Shown: positions 25,190-33,466 of the stretch, piece by piece
Numbering within the stretch: the stretch's first letter is position 1
Layout: every line of letters starts with the position of its first letter
Source: Pseudomonas viridiflava
GTDB taxonomy: Bacteria; Pseudomonadota; Gammaproteobacteria; Pseudomonadales; Pseudomonadaceae
Assembly: GCF_900580865.1 (NCBI RefSeq)
Contig: NZ_UTBZ01000140.1
Coordinates: 1 to 64,000 of the forward strand
Length of the DNA stretch: 64,000 nt
Direction: 5' to 3'
The notes under the pieces: model-generated
Told to the model about the DNA's origin: nothing
The model's database searches: none
What the model saw: the letters and a program-made list of their open reading frames with translations, nothing else
Made by a program: the position numbers and the translations under genes

Positions 25190-25222
25190 TTGGTGCATAA
25201 AAAAATCTTCACGCACCAAAAC
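25190..25222. promoter_or_regulatory. Candidate NtrC-type enhancer half-sites upstream of ureE
   Basis: TTGGTGC and GCACCAA face each other as an inverted repeat around an AT-rich core, about 75 bases upstream of the sigma-54 promoter match. GGTGC/GCACC are the half-sites bound by NtrC, although here their order is outward compared with the E. coli glnA site. It is a plausible enhancer by sequence and distance, but unproven. Confidence 0.4.
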
Positions 25223-25292
25223 CTTCCATATTCCCGCAACATCTTGAAACATCCACTACGCTCCGACAGGGATTTCCTACATCTCGTCCGAT

Positions 25293-25308
25293 TGGCAAGG
25301 CCCTTGCT
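25293..25308 (+). promoter_or_regulatory. Sigma-54 (RpoN) promoter for ureEFG-ureJ
   Basis: TGGCAAGGCCCTTGCT matches the -24/-12 consensus TGGCACG-N4-TTGCW at all but one position, with GG and GC correctly spaced. It lies 37 bases upstream of the ureE start. Nitrogen control through RpoN and NtrC is established for urease in pseudomonads, so the biology agrees. Confidence 0.7.
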
Positions 25309-25344
25309 CTAGCCAGAGTATTGTCCATAGCTGGAAGCTTTCCG

Positions 25345-25845
25345 ATGCTGGTGATTCACCGCAGAATCGACCCTCAACCCGTCTGGGCCGCCGAGTTGCA
25401 CCTGACCTTCGAAGCGCGGAGCAAAAGCCGTTTGCGCTGTTTCAGTGCCGAGGGCGAAGACGTCGGGTTGTTTTTGGAGCGCGGTCAACCGCCGCTGTAT
25501 GACGGCGAATGCCTGCAGGCAGAAGACGGGCGTTTCGTCCGCGTCTGTGCCCGCCCCGAGCAACTTCTGCACGTCACCTGCGCCAACGCATTCGAACTGA
25601 CCCGTGCGGCTTATCACTTGGGTAACCGCCACGTCGCCCTGCAAGTCGGCGATGGCTGGCTGCGTTTGCTCGACGATTACGTCCTCAAAGCCATGCTCGA
25701 ACAGCTTGGCGCACAGGTCGAAGCCATTGAAGCGCCGTTCCAGCCGGAACACGGCGCGTACGGCGGCGGCCATCACCATTCACGACACGGCGACGAAGAC
25801 TTCAATTACGCGCCGAAACTCCATCAGTTCGGCGTACGCCTGTGA
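25345..25845 (+). CDS. ureE: Urease accessory protein UreE (nickel metallochaperone)
   Basis: UreE delivers nickel to the UreDFG-urease complex. It has 166 residues. The N-terminal beta domain is followed by the conserved LGNRHVALQVGDGWLRLLDDYVL segment with its central metal-binding histidine near residue 98. The C-terminus is His-rich (GGGHHHSRHGDED), a common nickel-storage tail. The start MLVIHRRI is conserved. The stop overlaps the ureF start in GTGA. It is the first gene of the second urease operon. Confidence 0.95.
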   Translation: MLVIHRRIDPQPVWAAELHLTFEARSKSRLRCFSAEGEDVGLFLERGQPPLYDGECLQAEDGRFVRVCARPEQLLHVTCANAFELTRAAYHLGNRHVALQVGDGWLRLLDDYVLKAMLEQLGAQVEAIEAPFQPEHGAYGGGHHHSRHGDEDFNYAPKLHQFGVRL

Positions 25846-26516
25846 ATCCGGCTTGGGCGCTGCTGCGCCTGGCCAGTCCGCAGCTGCCGATTGGCGGCTA
25901 CAGCTATTCGCAAGGTCTGGAAATGGCTGTGGATAACGGCCGCGTCAACAACCCGGACAGCGCCCGGCGCTGGATCAGCGATCAGTTGCTGCTCAACCTC
26001 GGACGCTTCGAAGCACCGCTATTGCTCGCCCATTGCCAGGCAGCGGCGGATGAGCAGTGGAGCGAATTGCTGAGCCTTTGCGAAAGCCATCGCGCCAGCC
26101 GCGAGACCCGCGAGTTGCATCTGGAGAGCCGGCAGATGGGCTATTCGTTGCAGCAACTGCTCAATGGCTTGCCGGAACTCGACGCATCCGCCCGCAGCTT
26201 TCTCGATCAATGCCCTGAACCGCATCTGGCCCTGTGCTGGGCGCTGGCCGCGCGCGCCTGGGGCATCAGCCCGCAGGATGCCCTCGCCGCGTGGCTGTGG
26301 AGCTGGCTGGAAAACCAGCTCGCCGTATTGATGAAAACCCTGCCGCTGGGCCAGCAAGCCGCGCAACGCCTGACCAGCGAACTGCTGCCGCTGCTGCAAC
26401 AGGCGCAGCAGGACGCCAGCCGAATCAACCCCGAACACATGGGCAGCGCCGCGTTCGGTCTGTCCCTGGCGTGCATGGCCCACGAGCGCCAGTACAGCCG
26501 ACTCTTCCGTTCTTAG
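25842..26516 (+). CDS. ureF: Urease accessory protein UreF
   Basis: UreF is the all-helical activator that couples UreD to UreG in the maturation complex. It has 224 residues, the family's usual size. The N-terminal LLRLASPQLPIGGYSYSQGLE is the family signature, and the C-terminal helices end MGSAAFGLSLACMAHERQYSRLFRS. The GTG start overlaps the ureE stop, which indicates translational coupling. The AGGAG for ureG overlaps its own stop codon. Confidence 0.95.
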   Translation: MNPAWALLRLASPQLPIGGYSYSQGLEMAVDNGRVNNPDSARRWISDQLLLNLGRFEAPLLLAHCQAAADEQWSELLSLCESHRASRETRELHLESRQMGYSLQQLLNGLPELDASARSFLDQCPEPHLALCWALAARAWGISPQDALAAWLWSWLENQLAVLMKTLPLGQQAAQRLTSELLPLLQQAQQDASRINPEHMGSAAFGLSLACMAHERQYSRLFRS

Positions 26517-26528
26517 GAGAAACACTCG

Positions 26529-27143
<615 letters not shown>

Positions 27144-27170
27144 TTCACTTTTCAACAAGGAAGCTTGTTC

Positions 27171-27743
27171 ATGACACTCAAACGCATTCTTGGCGCTGTG
27201 GCGCTGCTGCTGACTCCGGCATTGGCCTTCGCTCATCCGGGGCATGGCGACAGCGGTTTGATCGCCGGTATCAGCCACCCGATCGACGGCCTCGACCATT
27301 TGCTGGCAATGGTCGCTGTCGGCCTGTGGGCCGCGCAACAGCAAGGCGCGGCGCGTTGGGCGCTGCCGTGCACGTTTGTCGGCACCATGCTGATTGGCGG
27401 CATGCTCGGGTTCGAAGGGCTGCAATTGCCAGCGCTGGAAAGCGGGATTGCTGCGTCAGTGCTGGCGCTGGGTCTGGCCGTGGCACTGGCGGTGCGTCCG
27501 CCGTTGGTTATGGCGGTGGTGGCGACGGCGGTGTTTGCGTTGTTCCATGGTGTGGCGCATGGCTTGGAATTGCCGGACATGAGCAGTCCTTGGGCGTATG
27601 CGGCGGGTTTCGTGGCTGCGACGGCTGCACTGCATGCGGCGGGTTATGCCGTGGTGCGTTTTCTGCCTAAGGCGGCGGCACCGTTGGTGCGTCTGGCGGG
27701 CGCGGCTTCGGCGGCTACTGGTGTTTGGTTGCTCGCTGGCTAG
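27171..27743 (+). CDS. ureJ: HupE/UreJ-family nickel transporter
   Basis: This is a 190-residue inner-membrane protein with a cleavable-type N-terminus and about six helices. The signature HPGHGDSGLIAGISHPIDGLDHLLAMVAVGLWAAQ follows the signal region, and a second histidine motif FHGVAHGLELP lies near residue 125. These histidines are thought to bind nickel. The start at 27171 has AAGGAAG 8 bases upstream. It closes the ureEFG operon and fits nickel supply for urease. Confidence 0.92.
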   Translation: MTLKRILGAVALLLTPALAFAHPGHGDSGLIAGISHPIDGLDHLLAMVAVGLWAAQQQGAARWALPCTFVGTMLIGGMLGFEGLQLPALESGIAASVLALGLAVALAVRPPLVMAVVATAVFALFHGVAHGLELPDMSSPWAYAAGFVAATAALHAAGYAVVRFLPKAAAPLVRLAGAASAATGVWLLAG

Positions 27744-27766
27744 TTTTTATTGTCTGAACTGGCCTC

Positions 27767-27839
27767 TTCGCGAGCAGGCTCGCTCCCACATTGGATTTGT
27801 GGCGTACACAGAACCTGTGGGAGCGAGCCTGCTCGCGAA
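27767..27839. repeat. REP doublet (REPIN) after ureJ
   Basis: Inverted copies of the standard core about 28 bases apart, placed directly after the operon end where it may stabilise the 3' end of the transcript. Confidence 0.9.
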
Positions 27840-27925
27840 GGCGGCCGATCAGACGCCGCATCTCTGATGCCGGTCTCTCTGCTACCATGTCGCGCAATCG
27901 CCCCAGCCCGTGACGACGTCCGCCC

Positions 27926-29059
27926 ATGCCCCACGCTTCCCGTTCCACTTCCCTGCCTGAATTGACCGCCCTGTTTCGCGATGTGCAACAGCACTTCGTC
28001 AACGTGATCGTGCCCCTCTGGCAAGGCCCGGGCTGGAACGCCGACATGGCGTTGCCCTATGAGGCGCTGGACGCCACGCACCAACCGCTGCCACCGCAGC
28101 GCTATCGGGCGATGGCCTGCGCACGGCAGCTGTACCTGTTTTCCAGTCTGATCGGGGTTGTGGATAACGCTGACGTACGCGCGGCAGCGCTGTTCCGCTC
28201 CTTGCAACGGCACTTTCATGATGCCGAGCACGGCGGCTGGTTCTACAGCATCGATGCACAGGGCAAGCCGCTGGATCAGCGCAAGGATCTCTACACCCAC
28301 GCCTTTATCCTGTTCGCCTGCGCGCATTACTGGGAGAAGTCCGGCGATCCGTTGGCTGAGTCGACGTTGAATGCGGCGCTGGAAATCATCGGCCGACGCT
28401 TTGCCACCGGCGATGGCTTGTACGAAGCCTGCCTGGAACGCGACTGGATCACCTTGCAAACCGGTCCGCTGCAAAACCCGTTGATGCATCTGGCCGAAGC
28501 TTTCCTCGCGACCCTCGCCGTTCGTGAAGATACCCAGACGCAGCAGGCATTGCTGCAGTTATGCACAGCCATGCACAAGCAGTTCGTCGATCCGCAATAT
28601 GGCGTGTTGATGGAGAAGCCGCTCGGCGCTGTGGATAACTGGTATGAGCCGGGGCACCAGTTCGAATGGTATTTCCTGCTCGAATCGTCAGCGTTGCTGC
28701 GCGGTTCGAAACTGCATGCCGCGCTGGATCGCGCGTTTGCGTTCACCGAGCAATACGGTGTGGTGCAGTCATCCGGCGCGGTGCGGGCGATGCTCGATCT
28801 GGAAATGGACGGTCGCCCGCGAGATTCGACCCAGCGGATCTGGGCTCAGGCGGAATATCTGCGCGCGCTGACGTTACGTCCGGGCAGTGAAGCAGTGGTG
28901 CTGCGCCAGTTACAGGCGTTGCAGCAGCGGTTCCTGCATGCGGGTGGCTGGCATGAGTGTCGGGATGAATTGGGCGAGGTGAGTCGCAAGGACATGCCTT
29001 CGACTACGCCTTATCACTTGGCGACTTGTTACCACGGTCTGGCTGAATATCTTCGCTGA
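27926..29059 (+). CDS. AGE-family sugar epimerase/isomerase
   Basis: This 377-residue protein has the (alpha/alpha)6-barrel of N-acylglucosamine 2-epimerases and mannose/aldose-ketose isomerases. Active-site segments are HGGWFYSIDAQGKPLDQRKDLYTHAFILFA near residue 95, NPLMHLAEAFLA near 188 (the family's HxxMH-like site), WYEPGHQFEW near 240, and TPYHLATCYHG at the C-terminus with its histidine. An isomerase such as mannose isomerase seems more likely than the N-acyl epimerase, given the bacterial context. No sugar transporter or kinase gene is adjacent. Confidence 0.82.
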   Translation: MPHASRSTSLPELTALFRDVQQHFVNVIVPLWQGPGWNADMALPYEALDATHQPLPPQRYRAMACARQLYLFSSLIGVVDNADVRAAALFRSLQRHFHDAEHGGWFYSIDAQGKPLDQRKDLYTHAFILFACAHYWEKSGDPLAESTLNAALEIIGRRFATGDGLYEACLERDWITLQTGPLQNPLMHLAEAFLATLAVREDTQTQQALLQLCTAMHKQFVDPQYGVLMEKPLGAVDNWYEPGHQFEWYFLLESSALLRGSKLHAALDRAFAFTEQYGVVQSSGAVRAMLDLEMDGRPRDSTQRIWAQAEYLRALTLRPGSEAVVLRQLQALQQRFLHAGGWHECRDELGEVSRKDMPSTTPYHLATCYHGLAEYLR

Positions 29060-29072
29060 TTTATAGATCGCT

Positions 29073-29163
29073 TTCGCGAGCAGGCTCGCTCCCACAGTTG
29101 ATTGTGCGGCTCACAAATAGTGTGTTCAGGGCAATTCAATGTGGGAGCAAGCCGGCTCCGGGC
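29073..29163. repeat. Degenerate REP doublet after the AGE gene
   Basis: The left arm is a perfect standard core. The right arm is decayed (GTGGGAGCAAGCCGGCTCCG), so the two arms no longer pair fully. The spacer is about 46 bases. Confidence 0.8.
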
Positions 29164-29194
29164 GGCGATCCGACGAATGGCCGTTATGCGGTCT

Positions 29195-30100
29195 CTAGGC
29201 GATCCACTTCTTGTCGCCGGTAAAGCTGATGGTCAACCAGCGCGCCGCATCCGGCTTGCCCAGCTTCGCCGAAATCTCTTCGCGTAACGCATCCAGTTGT
29301 CCGACATTGCTCAGCGCATAATTCGTCGGCAACACCACATGAATCTCGATAAACCGCGCCCGTCCGTGCTTCTGCACGTAGGACACATAATCGTCGAAAC
29401 CGTGTTCGGTTTTCGCCGCGTCCATCACTTGGCGCACCTGATCATCCAGCGTGTCCGGCGCGATCCCCAGCACATCGCGTAGGGCCGGGCCAAGGATCTT
29501 GAACGCCGGCGGCAACATGGTCAGGGCCAGCACGATCAGGATCAGCGGGTCGACATACACCGCCCACTGGCCATAGCCCTGAGACTTGAGCAGCAGCGCC
29601 GCGAGAAAACTGATCAACAGGCCCACGGACAGCATCGCGTCCACCAGCCAGCTGATGTTGTCGAACTGGATCAGGCTGGACTTGAGCTTGCGGTTACGCT
29701 GCCGGACGTAGAAGAAGTAGGCGAACTCGACAACGGTAAACACCGCGGCATAAATGATCACCAGCCCCAACTCGATATCGCGGCCACCGTTGATGATGCC
29801 GAACACGCCGTTGAGAAACGCGTAGATCGCGATCAACATCAGGAAGCTGCCTTCGATCAGCAGTACCATCGGCTCCAGGTGCCAGAAACCGAACTGGAAA
29901 CGGTGGTTGCTTTGCTTGGCGATCAGCTTGGCAGTGATCAGCATCAGGACTTTGATGAACGTTGCGATCAGCGAGAAAAAACCATCAAACAGGATGGATT
30001 GCGAACCTGAAACAAAACCGGTGACGATCCCGGCAATCGCCACAGCCAACATCAGAATGGTCGATTGTTTGAGCAGTGCCTGCTCACCTCGGTTACTCAC
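29195..30100 (-). CDS. Cation diffusion facilitator (CDF) transporter
   Basis: This is a 301-residue inner-membrane metal efflux protein. About six helices cover residues 12-205, followed by a cytoplasmic domain. The first helices carry SILFDGFFSLIATFIKVL with a membrane aspartate, and a further polar site lies in DNISWLVDAMLSVG near 150. This D/xxxD arrangement is the CDF metal site, although it differs from the HD-HD of ZitB-type zinc transporters, so the metal may not be zinc. The start is GTG with AGGAG 5 bases upstream. It stands alone. Confidence 0.85.
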   Translation of the reverse strand: MSNRGEQALLKQSTILMLAVAIAGIVTGFVSGSQSILFDGFFSLIATFIKVLMLITAKLIAKQSNHRFQFGFWHLEPMVLLIEGSFLMLIAIYAFLNGVFGIINGGRDIELGLVIIYAAVFTVVEFAYFFYVRQRNRKLKSSLIQFDNISWLVDAMLSVGLLISFLAALLLKSQGYGQWAVYVDPLILIVLALTMLPPAFKILGPALRDVLGIAPDTLDDQVRQVMDAAKTEHGFDDYVSYVQKHGRARFIEIHVVLPTNYALSNVGQLDALREEISAKLGKPDAARWLTISFTGDKKWIA

Positions 30101-30195
30101 TTTGACTCCTCGAAAAACCTTGAAAACCGCGGGGTGCGGTTGGGTTGTTGCGAGGGGAGTTTACCTTATCGCCCTGTTTTGGCCGTTTTGGCCTC

Positions 30196-30259
30196 TTCGC
30201 GAGCAGGCTCGCACCCACATTGGAATGCATTTCAAAGTGGGAGCGAGCCTGCTCGCGAA
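30196..30259. repeat. REP doublet (REPIN) between SDR and CDF genes
   Basis: A compact inverted pair of the standard core; the left arm has one change (GCTCGCACCCAC). It lies upstream of the CDF gene and after the SDR gene on the same strand. Confidence 0.88.
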
Positions 30260-30275
30260 TGGCTTCAGCGCACTC

Positions 30276-31040
30276 TTAAGCCTTGTTCCGCTCGATGGCA
30301 AAACCCGCCCAGGTCTGGCTCACCGGCATCAATTCCAGGCTATTGATATTGATGTGCGCCGGCGCATTCATCACCCAGAAAATCGTCTCGGCGATGTCCT
30401 GTGGCTGGATCGGTTCGGCACCGGCGTAAGTCGCGTTGTAACGCTCCTGATCGCCAGCGAAACGCACCAGCGAGAACTCGCTTTCGCACAGCCCCGGCTC
30501 AATATTGCTGACGCGCACACCGGTGCCCTGCAAGTCGCAGCGCAGGTTCAGCGAGAACTGTTTAACGAACGCCTTGGTCGCGCCATACACATGGCTGCCC
30601 GGATACGGATAGTTGCCCGCGATAGAGCCGAGGTTGACGATGCCGGCACCACGACCATGGGCGATCAGGCGTGGCAGCAGCAAGCGCGTGGCGTACATCA
30701 GGCCTTTGACGTTGGTGTCGACCATGGTGTCCCAATCGTCCAGATCGCACTTCGGCGCCGGGTCCACGCCCAGCGCCAGCCCTGCGTTGTTGATCAGGCC
30801 ACGAAGTTTGGCGAACGATGGCGGCAGGTTGGCAATCGCCTCTTCCATCGCCTTGCGATCGCGCACATCGAGGACCAGACCGTGCACTTCGGTCTGCTTC
30901 GACAACTCGGCACACAGCGCGCTCAGGCGTTCTTCACGACGGCCGGTCAGCACCAGTTTCCAGCCAGCCTCGGCAAAACGGCGGGCGCAGGCTTCACCAA
31001 ATCCGGACGTCGCGCCGGTGATAAACAGGGTGTTGGACAT
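30276..31040 (-). CDS. Short-chain dehydrogenase, YdfG-like
   Basis: This 254-residue NAD(P)-dependent dehydrogenase has a classical SDR fold. The cofactor motif is TGATSGFGEACARRF near residue 7. The NNAG strand is LRGLINNAGLALG near 83, and the catalytic Ser-Tyr-Lys set is in GSIAGNYPYPGSHVYGATKAFV near 135-155. The closest well-known enzyme is E. coli YdfG (3-hydroxy acid/serine dehydrogenase). The start at 31040 has AAGGAG 7 bases upstream. Confidence 0.88.
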   Translation of the reverse strand: MSNTLFITGATSGFGEACARRFAEAGWKLVLTGRREERLSALCAELSKQTEVHGLVLDVRDRKAMEEAIANLPPSFAKLRGLINNAGLALGVDPAPKCDLDDWDTMVDTNVKGLMYATRLLLPRLIAHGRGAGIVNLGSIAGNYPYPGSHVYGATKAFVKQFSLNLRCDLQGTGVRVSNIEPGLCESEFSLVRFAGDQERYNATYAGAEPIQPQDIAETIFWVMNAPAHININSLELMPVSQTWAGFAIERNKA

Positions 31041-31833
31041 CGTGTTCTCCTTGCTTCGGCCGCCGGGGCAGCCCTTGGAATAGAAAATCAGCAGGCAGCA
31101 TGCCCGCCCGCGCATTCACGGGCAACACCCACAAGCTGTACAAAAAACGACCAACCGCACCAACGCTATAGCCACCGTGGCCTGTAGCCATGTGCACGCA
31201 TGTTATCCACAGTCCCTTCCACAGTTTTCGGGGGCAAGTGCAAACGCGCAAAGCCGCGCCACACAAGGCTTTGCGGGCGAAATAGAAAGTTTTTTGCTTG
31301 ACCCTGAAGCGGCAGATGTGCGGGACATGGCATTTTGCACGACCGGACGGTCAGCACAGTGATTGCGTGAGGCCAGTAATTACGGCCCTCAGCGCGGTCT
31401 TTCCAGAGTTTAATCACAGACTTATCCACAGGCTTGATCATCTGGAGCTGGCTGAGTGGCGATGCCCAGAAAAAGATTGACAACGACGTCTTCAGCTCTC
31501 CGAAAACCACCTGATCAAAAAACAACCACACACTTGCAGGCCACGTTTTACAAGGCGTACAGCCAGATACACCCACGTTATTCACAGCCAGCTCCACAGT
31601 AACCGGGGACAAGTCAAAACTGTGGAAAAACAGCCATTTGCAGCGTCTATATGTCGCGCCTTGGCAGCTATGGGAATTTGTTTTCCACAATTCCACGCAA
31701 GACTTGTAATCACTGCTCAATTCCCTGTAGGAGCTGCCGAAGGCTGCGATCTTTTGATCTTTAAAGACAACATCAAAAGATCGCAGCCTTCGGCAGCTCC
31801 TACACAGGCGTGCGCTATGTTTGAGGAATGAAA
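31041..31833. other. Gene-free region with clustered DnaA-box-like sites
   Basis: About 800 bases without a credible gene. Five matches to the DnaA-box pattern TTWTNCACA lie here: 31203-31211 and 31422-31430 (both the perfect TTATCCACA), 31578-31586 (TTATTCACA), 31621-31629 (reverse strand) and 31681-31689 (TTTTCCACA). The stretches at 31202-31245 and 31577-31620 are diverged direct repeats: each has a box, then TCCACAGT, then CGGGG-CAAGT at the same spacing. A REP doublet and a terminator follow. The 250-codon minus-strand frame across the region has no recognisable protein signature. Confidence 0.6.
31727..31803. repeat. REP doublet, second class
   Basis: Inverted copies of the GTAGGAGCTGCCGAAGGCTG class, about 20 bases apart and nearly perfectly paired. 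It lies between the DnaA-box region and the livF terminator. Confidence 0.9.
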
Positions 31834-31862
31834 AAACCCCGGGACTTGCGTCGCCGGGGCTG
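31834..31862 (-). terminator. Rho-independent terminator of the liv operon
   Basis: Read on the minus strand, GCCCCGG and CCGGGGT form a GC-rich stem followed by TTTTTT. It lies about 20 bases after the livF stop. Confidence 0.85.
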
Positions 31863-31880
31863 TGTTTGACGCTGGAAAAG

Positions 31881-32597
31881 TCAGTGCCCGCCCAGATAAG
31901 CGTTACGCACCTCCTCATTCACCAGCAACTCCTTACCCGTGCCGGTCAGGCGTATCTCGCCGTTGACCATCACATACGCCCGGTCCGAGAGCTTCAGCGC
32001 ATGGTTGGCGTTCTGCTCGACGAGGAAAATGGTCATGCCGGTTTTCGCCAGTTCGCGCAGGGTCGCGAAGATTTGCTTCACCACAATCGGCGCCAGGCCC
32101 AAGCTCGGCTCATCAAGCAGCAGCAACTTCGGCCGGCTCATCAACGCACGGGCAATGGCGAGCATTTGCTGTTCGCCGCCAGACATGGTCATCGCCCGCT
32201 GGTTACGTCGCTCTTCAAGCCGTGGGAACAGGGTGAACATGCGCTGCATATCCTCTTTGGCGTACTTGTCGCCGATCGGGATGGTGCCCATCAGCAGGTT
32301 TTCCTCGACGGTCATGTCGGGGAACACCCGCCGCCCTTCCGGCGACTGCGCAATGCCGTTGGAGGCGATGTAGTGCGAGGACTTGTGGGTGATGTCGACG
32401 CCTTGATAGAGAATCTGCCCGCTCGCCGCCCGTGGCTGGCCGAAGATCGACATCAACAACGTCGATTTGCCCGCGCCGTTGGAGCCGATCAGGCTAACGG
32501 TTTCTCCCTCGTTGATCTGCAGTGAAACACCTTTGAGCGCCTGGATCGGGCCATAAAAGACATCGAGGTCTTTGAGTTCGAGAATCGGTTGCGTCAT
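31881..32597 (-). CDS. livF: Branched-chain amino acid ABC transporter ATPase LivF
   Basis: This cytoplasmic ATPase of the HAAT-family importer has 238 residues. Walker A is GSNGAGKST near residue 38, the signature is MSGGEQQMLAIARAL near 138, and Walker B is LLLLDEPSLGLAP. The start overlaps the livG stop in ATGA. It is the last gene of livKHMGF. The size and LAP-type Walker B extension are characteristic of LivF. Confidence 0.93.
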   Translation of the reverse strand: MTQPILELKDLDVFYGPIQALKGVSLQINEGETVSLIGSNGAGKSTLLMSIFGQPRAASGQILYQGVDITHKSSHYIASNGIAQSPEGRRVFPDMTVEENLLMGTIPIGDKYAKEDMQRMFTLFPRLEERRNQRAMTMSGGEQQMLAIARALMSRPKLLLLDEPSLGLAPIVVKQIFATLRELAKTGMTIFLVEQNANHALKLSDRAYVMVNGEIRLTGTGKELLVNEEVRNAYLGGH

Positions 32598-33466
32598 ACC
32601 AGCTCCTCTTCATCGGCGCCCAGGTAGGCCGCGATCACTTTCGGATCGTTGCGGATCGCTTCAGGCCCGCCCTCCGCGATGACGATGCCGTGGTCCAGCA
32701 CCACGATGTGATCGGAAATACTCATAACCATGCCCATGTCGTGTTCGATCAGCACCACGGTCAGATCGTGCTCGTCGCGCAGCAGCCGGATCATCGCGCT
32801 CAGCGCTTCGGTTTCCTGAGGGTTGAGGCCGGCGGCCGGTTCGTCGAGGCAGATGATCTGCGGCCGCGTGCACATGGCCCGGGCGATCTCCAGACGACGC
32901 TGTTGGCCGTAGGAGAGTTCACCGGCGAGACGATTGGCACAGTCCACCAGATCGACCACTTCCAGCCAGTAGAACGCCACGTCCAGCGCGTCACTTTCGG
33001 CCTTGCGGTAGCCCTTGGTGTTGAGAATACCGGCAAGCATGTTGCGGTTGACCCACATGTGCTGGGCCACCAGCAGGTTTTCCAGCACCGACATTTCCTT
33101 GAACAGGCGAATGTTCTGGAAGGTACGGGCCAGACCTGCACGGTTTACCAAGTGCGTACCGCCGAACATCTTGTAGTACATGCGGCTAAGGAAAGATTTC
33201 GGCGAGACAAAATCCGTCGGTTTGAACGACTCGCCCAGCAACTGGATGACGTTGGTCTGCTGGCCGCGCACGTTGAGTTCGATCTTGCCGCCGGTGGCTT
33301 TGTAGAACCCGGTCAGGCAGTTGAACACTGTGGTTTTACCCGCGCCGTTGGGCCCGATCAAGGCGAAGATCGAGTTGCGTTTGACCTGCAGGCTGACATC
33401 GCTCAGAGCCTTGATGCCACCGAAATGCATCATCAGTTTTTCAACAGAGAGTACGACTTCACTCAT
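32594..33466 (-). CDS. livG: Branched-chain amino acid ABC transporter ATPase LivG
   Basis: This is the second ATPase of the importer, 290 residues. Walker A is GPNGAGKTTVFNCLTGFY near residue 37, the signature is LSYGQQRRLEIARAM near 180, and Walker B is IICLDEPAAGLNP. The long insert after Walker A (about 58-95) and the ARTFQNIRLF motif are typical of LivG. It overlaps livM and livF by four bases each. Confidence 0.94.
   Translation of the reverse strand: MSEVVLSVEKLMMHFGGIKALSDVSLQVKRNSIFALIGPNGAGKTTVFNCLTGFYKATGGKIELNVRGQQTNVIQLLGESFKPTDFVSPKSFLSRMYYKMFGGTHLVNRAGLARTFQNIRLFKEMSVLENLLVAQHMWVNRNMLAGILNTKGYRKAESDALDVAFYWLEVVDLVDCANRLAGELSYGQQRRLEIARAMCTRPQIICLDEPAAGLNPQETEALSAMIRLLRDEHDLTVVLIEHDMGMVMSISDHIVVLDHGIVIAEGGPEAIRNDPKVIAAYLGADEEELV

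Noticed and set aside
31166..31918. A 250-codon minus-strand open frame in the liv-SDR gap
   Set aside because: It covers a REP doublet, a terminator and the DnaA-box cluster, has no family motif and an odd amino acid composition. Non-coding is more likely.
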